Below, piece by piece: positions 62,212 through 64,000 of a stretch of DNA of 64,000 nucleotides. The stretch is taken from assembly GCF_023520895.1 (NCBI RefSeq), contig NZ_CP026029.1, forward strand, positions 6,386,001-6,450,000, in the 5' to 3' direction. The DNA is from Paenibacillus sp. PK3_47 (GTDB lineage: Bacteria > Bacillota > Bacilli > Paenibacillales > Paenibacillaceae). Position numbers and translations under genes: made by a program. The first letter of the stretch is position 1; each line of letters begins with the position of its first letter. The notes under the pieces were generated by a model. It did no database searches. It was not told the DNA's origin and saw only the letters and a program-made list of their open reading frames with translations.

Positions 62212-62397
62212 GCTAATGGACACTGCGTCCGTTATTTGCCTAATATCGCCCCGTTTCCACCGCTAACGGACCGTAGTTCCTTTATTCTGCTGAATGATGA
62301 GTGAATGAAGCCCTTTCGGATGAAATAACGAATCTAGGGTCCGTTAGGATTTCAAAACACATCTCCAGCGCAAAATAACGGATCTGGAGTCCGTTAG
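62212..62397. repeat. 186-bp multi-hairpin intergenic repeat, copy 4
   Basis: Same order of hairpins as the other copies, somewhat more diverged (AATGGACACTGCGTCCGTT, AACGGACCGTAGTTCCTTTA, AACGAATCTAGGGTCCGTT, AACGGATCTGGAGTCCGTT). Its exact length again is 186 bases. Confidence 0.9.
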
Positions 62398-62494
62398 GAT
62401 TAGTTGTTCTGGTGCGCGTGAGTTAACGGGTTGGAGCCGCCAAACGTGCCCAGACTTCACCATTTGACGGATGCGCACAAAAGGTTTACATTTA

Positions 62495-62518
62495 AATAGT
62501 TAAAAGTTTTAAACTATT
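62495..62518. promoter_or_regulatory. Candidate MarR operator
   Basis: AATAGTT (62495-62501) and AACTATT (62512-62518) as inverted halves with AAAA/TTTT inside, 49 bases ahead of the marR start. TTTACA (62485-62490) overlaps as a possible -35 box. MarR proteins often bind such AT-rich palindromes and repress themselves. Confidence 0.5.
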
Positions 62519-62566
62519 AAGTTTATTTAAGTAATTTTAATCCTTTTACATTCGGGGTGATGATCA

Positions 62567-63046
62567 CTGGATAAGCAGGAACTGCTTACAAGCTTAATAA
62601 GCCGGCATATGTTCACGCTGGTAGCCAGCTTTACCAAGCTGCTGGATAACAATCTGACTGCGCCTCAATATTTCATTTTGCAGACACTGGCCAAGCAGGA
62701 CATGCAGACCAGTTCCTACTTTGCAGGAGCGCTGGATGTCACCCTCTCGGCCATTACCAACCTGAGCAGCAAGCTGGTACAAAAAGGTTATATTGAACGG
62801 GTCACATCCGAAACGGACAGACGCCAGGTCTATTTGAAAATTACGGATCAGGGACGTGCTGTCGAAGAGCGTATGCTTGAACAGTACCGGCAGCTGACAG
62901 ATGGACTGTGGGAGGACTTCTCCGGTCCGGAGCTGGACGTGTTGATTCATTCATACCAGAAGATGATTCAGCACCTGGAGCTTAAAATGGACGGAACATC
63001 AACACACTTACAGGAGGATGAAACAAATGGGAAGACTAGATCATAA
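62567..63046 (+). CDS. MarR family transcriptional regulator
   Basis: A 159-residue winged helix regulator: helical dimer part, then AGALDVTLSAITNLSSKLVQKGYIERV with the wing ETDRRQVYLKITDQG, the defining MarR motif. The start appears to be CTG 62567 (LDKQELLTSLISRHMF), six bases behind GGGGTGAT (62554-62561); the first in-frame ATG (62609) has no ribosome site and would cut the first dimerisation helix. It overlaps the downstream SDR gene by 20 bases, so the two form an operon, and the SDR gene is the likely target. Confidence 0.88.
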   Translation: MDKQELLTSLISRHMFTLVASFTKLLDNNLTAPQYFILQTLAKQDMQTSSYFAGALDVTLSAITNLSSKLVQKGYIERVTSETDRRQVYLKITDQGRAVEERMLEQYRQLTDGLWEDFSGPELDVLIHSYQKMIQHLELKMDGTSTHLQEDETNGKTRS

Positions 63047-63779
63047 AGTAGCAGTGATTACCGGTGCAGCCGGAGGAATGGGCAAGGCAGACGCTCTCCT
63101 GTTCGCCAAAGAAGGCGCCAAGGTCGTCATTACAGATCTGCAGGAAGAGAAACTTCAGGAAGTGGTGCGTGAGATCCGGGAAAGCGGCGGCGAAGCTATC
63201 GGGTTCAAGCAAAATGTCACTTCAGAGGAAGATTGGGCCCGTGTAGTCGATGAGACTATAAAAAGTTTCGGTAAAATCGATATCCTGGTCAACAACGCAG
63301 GGGTTTCCGACCCGACTCCATTTATGGAACAGACGGTGGAACGCTGGGAGCGGACGATGAGCATCAATGTGACCAGCATTTTTCTGGGACAAAAGGCGGT
63401 TATCCCGCACATGATTGCCGGCGGCGGCGGTTCCATCGTGAATATCTCTTCCATTGCCGGTCTGACCGGCGGAAGCGGTGCAGGCCCGTACACTGCCAGC
63501 AAAGGGGCGGTACGTATGCTCACCAAAGCTACAGCCGTGGATAACGCAAAGCATAACATCCGTGCGAATTCCATTCATCCCGGCTACATTGAGACCCCGA
63601 TGACCGAAGACCTGCTGAAGGATGACAAAATGAAGCAGTGGTTCTTCTCGCAGACACCGCTGATGCGCCTGGGTACGGCGGAAGATATTGCAAAGGGAGT
63701 CCTCTTCCTTGCTTCGGACGAATCCTCTTACATTACCGGTGTAGAGCTGCCGATTGACGGCGGTTATTTTGCCAAATAA
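63027..63779 (+). CDS. Short-chain dehydrogenase/reductase
   Basis: A 250-residue classical SDR. The Rossmann motif is TGAAGGMGKAD; NNAG is present (LVNNAGVSD), the catalytic Ser is in VNISSIAG and the YxxxK pair is Tyr and Lys in PYTASKGAV. The C-terminus has the usual SSYITGVELPIDGGY. The acidic TDLQ after the second strand suggests NAD preference. ATG 63027 follows AGGAGG (63012-63017) at nine bases; an ATG at 63018 is too close. It overlaps the MarR gene. Similar enzymes act on sugars, alcohols or steroids; the substrate here is unknown. Confidence 0.92.
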   Translation: MGRLDHKVAVITGAAGGMGKADALLFAKEGAKVVITDLQEEKLQEVVREIRESGGEAIGFKQNVTSEEDWARVVDETIKSFGKIDILVNNAGVSDPTPFMEQTVERWERTMSINVTSIFLGQKAVIPHMIAGGGGSIVNISSIAGLTGGSGAGPYTASKGAVRMLTKATAVDNAKHNIRANSIHPGYIETPMTEDLLKDDKMKQWFFSQTPLMRLGTAEDIAKGVLFLASDESSYITGVELPIDGGYFAK

Positions 63780-63787
63780 TACAGCTT

Positions 63788-63843
63788 AACGTAAACGGCC
63801 CTGCTGTACGGATGCTAATCCATACGGCAGGGCTGTTTACGTT
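63788..63843. terminator. Very long hairpin after the SDR gene
   Basis: AACGTAAAC (63788-63796) pairs with GTTTACGTT (63835-63843), and inside GGCCCTGC pairs with GCAGGGCT and GTACGGAT with ATCCATAC with few mismatches, giving a stem of over 20 pairs. It is likely a strong terminator. Confidence 0.8.
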
Positions 63844-63853
63844 AAAACAAATC

Positions 63854-63867
63854 AGAACATATGTTCT
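63854..63867. promoter_or_regulatory. LexA (SOS) box-like palindrome
   Basis: AGAACATATGTTCT contains the Bacillus LexA/DinR core GAAC-N4-GTTC in perfect palindromic form. It lies in the intergenic space at the right end; the gene it would control starts beyond the window. Confidence 0.5.
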
Positions 63868-64000
63868 CTTCGCTAAAAAACGGCATTTATTCCCGCTTCA
63901 CTCCCCTGCTTTCCGGCCAGTTGAACTTGGTTAGCAGGTGAATATAGCATAAGTTTATCTAAAAATGGATGAAAATTGTAATTGTTGATCATTCTTAACT

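Noticed and set aside
3638..62397. CRISPR-like array
   Set aside because: The repeats are long, internally palindromic, mostly dispersed and lack unique spacers and cas genes.

Overview
The window reads as chromosome of a spore-forming, plant-polymer-degrading Bacillota, most likely Paenibacillus. Evidence: strong Bacillus-type ribosome binding sites, a gerA/gerC/gerB germinant-receptor operon, three surface proteins with S-layer homology (SLH) domains, a GH11 xylanase nearly identical in motif layout to the Bacillus/Paenibacillus enzymes, Bacillus-type Zur boxes, and an RRNPP-type sensor/peptide pair whose peptide ends in an SHG-type tail like that I recall from Paenibacillus polymyxa. The genus call is inference; no database was searched.

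Layout. 1-2.5 kb: two ABC-2 permeases (the first cut by the window edge) and a TPR sensor gene overlapped at its 3' end by a tiny secreted-peptide gene. 2.6-5.4 kb: a methyltransferase broken by an in-frame stop, a palindromic repeat, and an Rrf2 regulator with a nitroreductase. 5.4-21.3 kb: carbohydrate block with a 1927-aa SLH-anchored PL9-type pectate lyase, GH11 xylanase with a cre-like operator, and GH120-type beta-xylosidase, interspersed with an SUMF1-like lipoprotein, an aldo/keto reductase, an OYE-type iron-sulfur flavoenzyme, a TetR regulator and small proteins. 21.5-25.5 kb: germinant-receptor operon. 26-38 kb: SLH-anchored subtilase, SUFU-domain protein, DUF421 membrane protein, HxlR regulator with an NmrA-type reductase, tandem GNAT protein and a second SLH protein.

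38.2-52.8 kb is the most distinctive part: a zinc-starvation island. Three TTGACA promoters each carry a Zur-box-like palindrome just downstream of the -10. They drive (i) two CobW/COG0523 GTPases, one of which has lost the CxCC metal motif; (ii) zur itself followed by a FecB/C/E-type ABC importer and a complete three-subunit chelatase (ChlI-, ChlD- and CobN/BchH-like); (iii) cysteine-free ribosomal proteins L31 (rpmE2) and L33 (rpmG). Remnants of further zinc-independent ribosomal genes (L33, S14) flank zur, and two small unrecognised genes lie at the island's edges. No corrin or chlorophyll pathway genes are present, so the chelatase is unlikely to serve B12 or chlorophyll synthesis; import and metal exchange of a metallated tetrapyrrole or other zinc ligand under zinc limitation is the working hypothesis.

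53-64 kb: tandem repeats, a heme oxygenase/bacteriophytochrome operon in which the GGDEF output motif is degenerate, glutamate racemase, a GH87-type alpha-1,3-glucanase, a chemotaxis receptor, another repeat copy, a MarR/SDR pair, and a LexA-like box at the right edge. Four copies of a 186-bp intergenic element made of successive AACGGA...TCCGTT hairpins occur in the window. No rRNA, tRNA, CRISPR array, transposase or prophage was seen.
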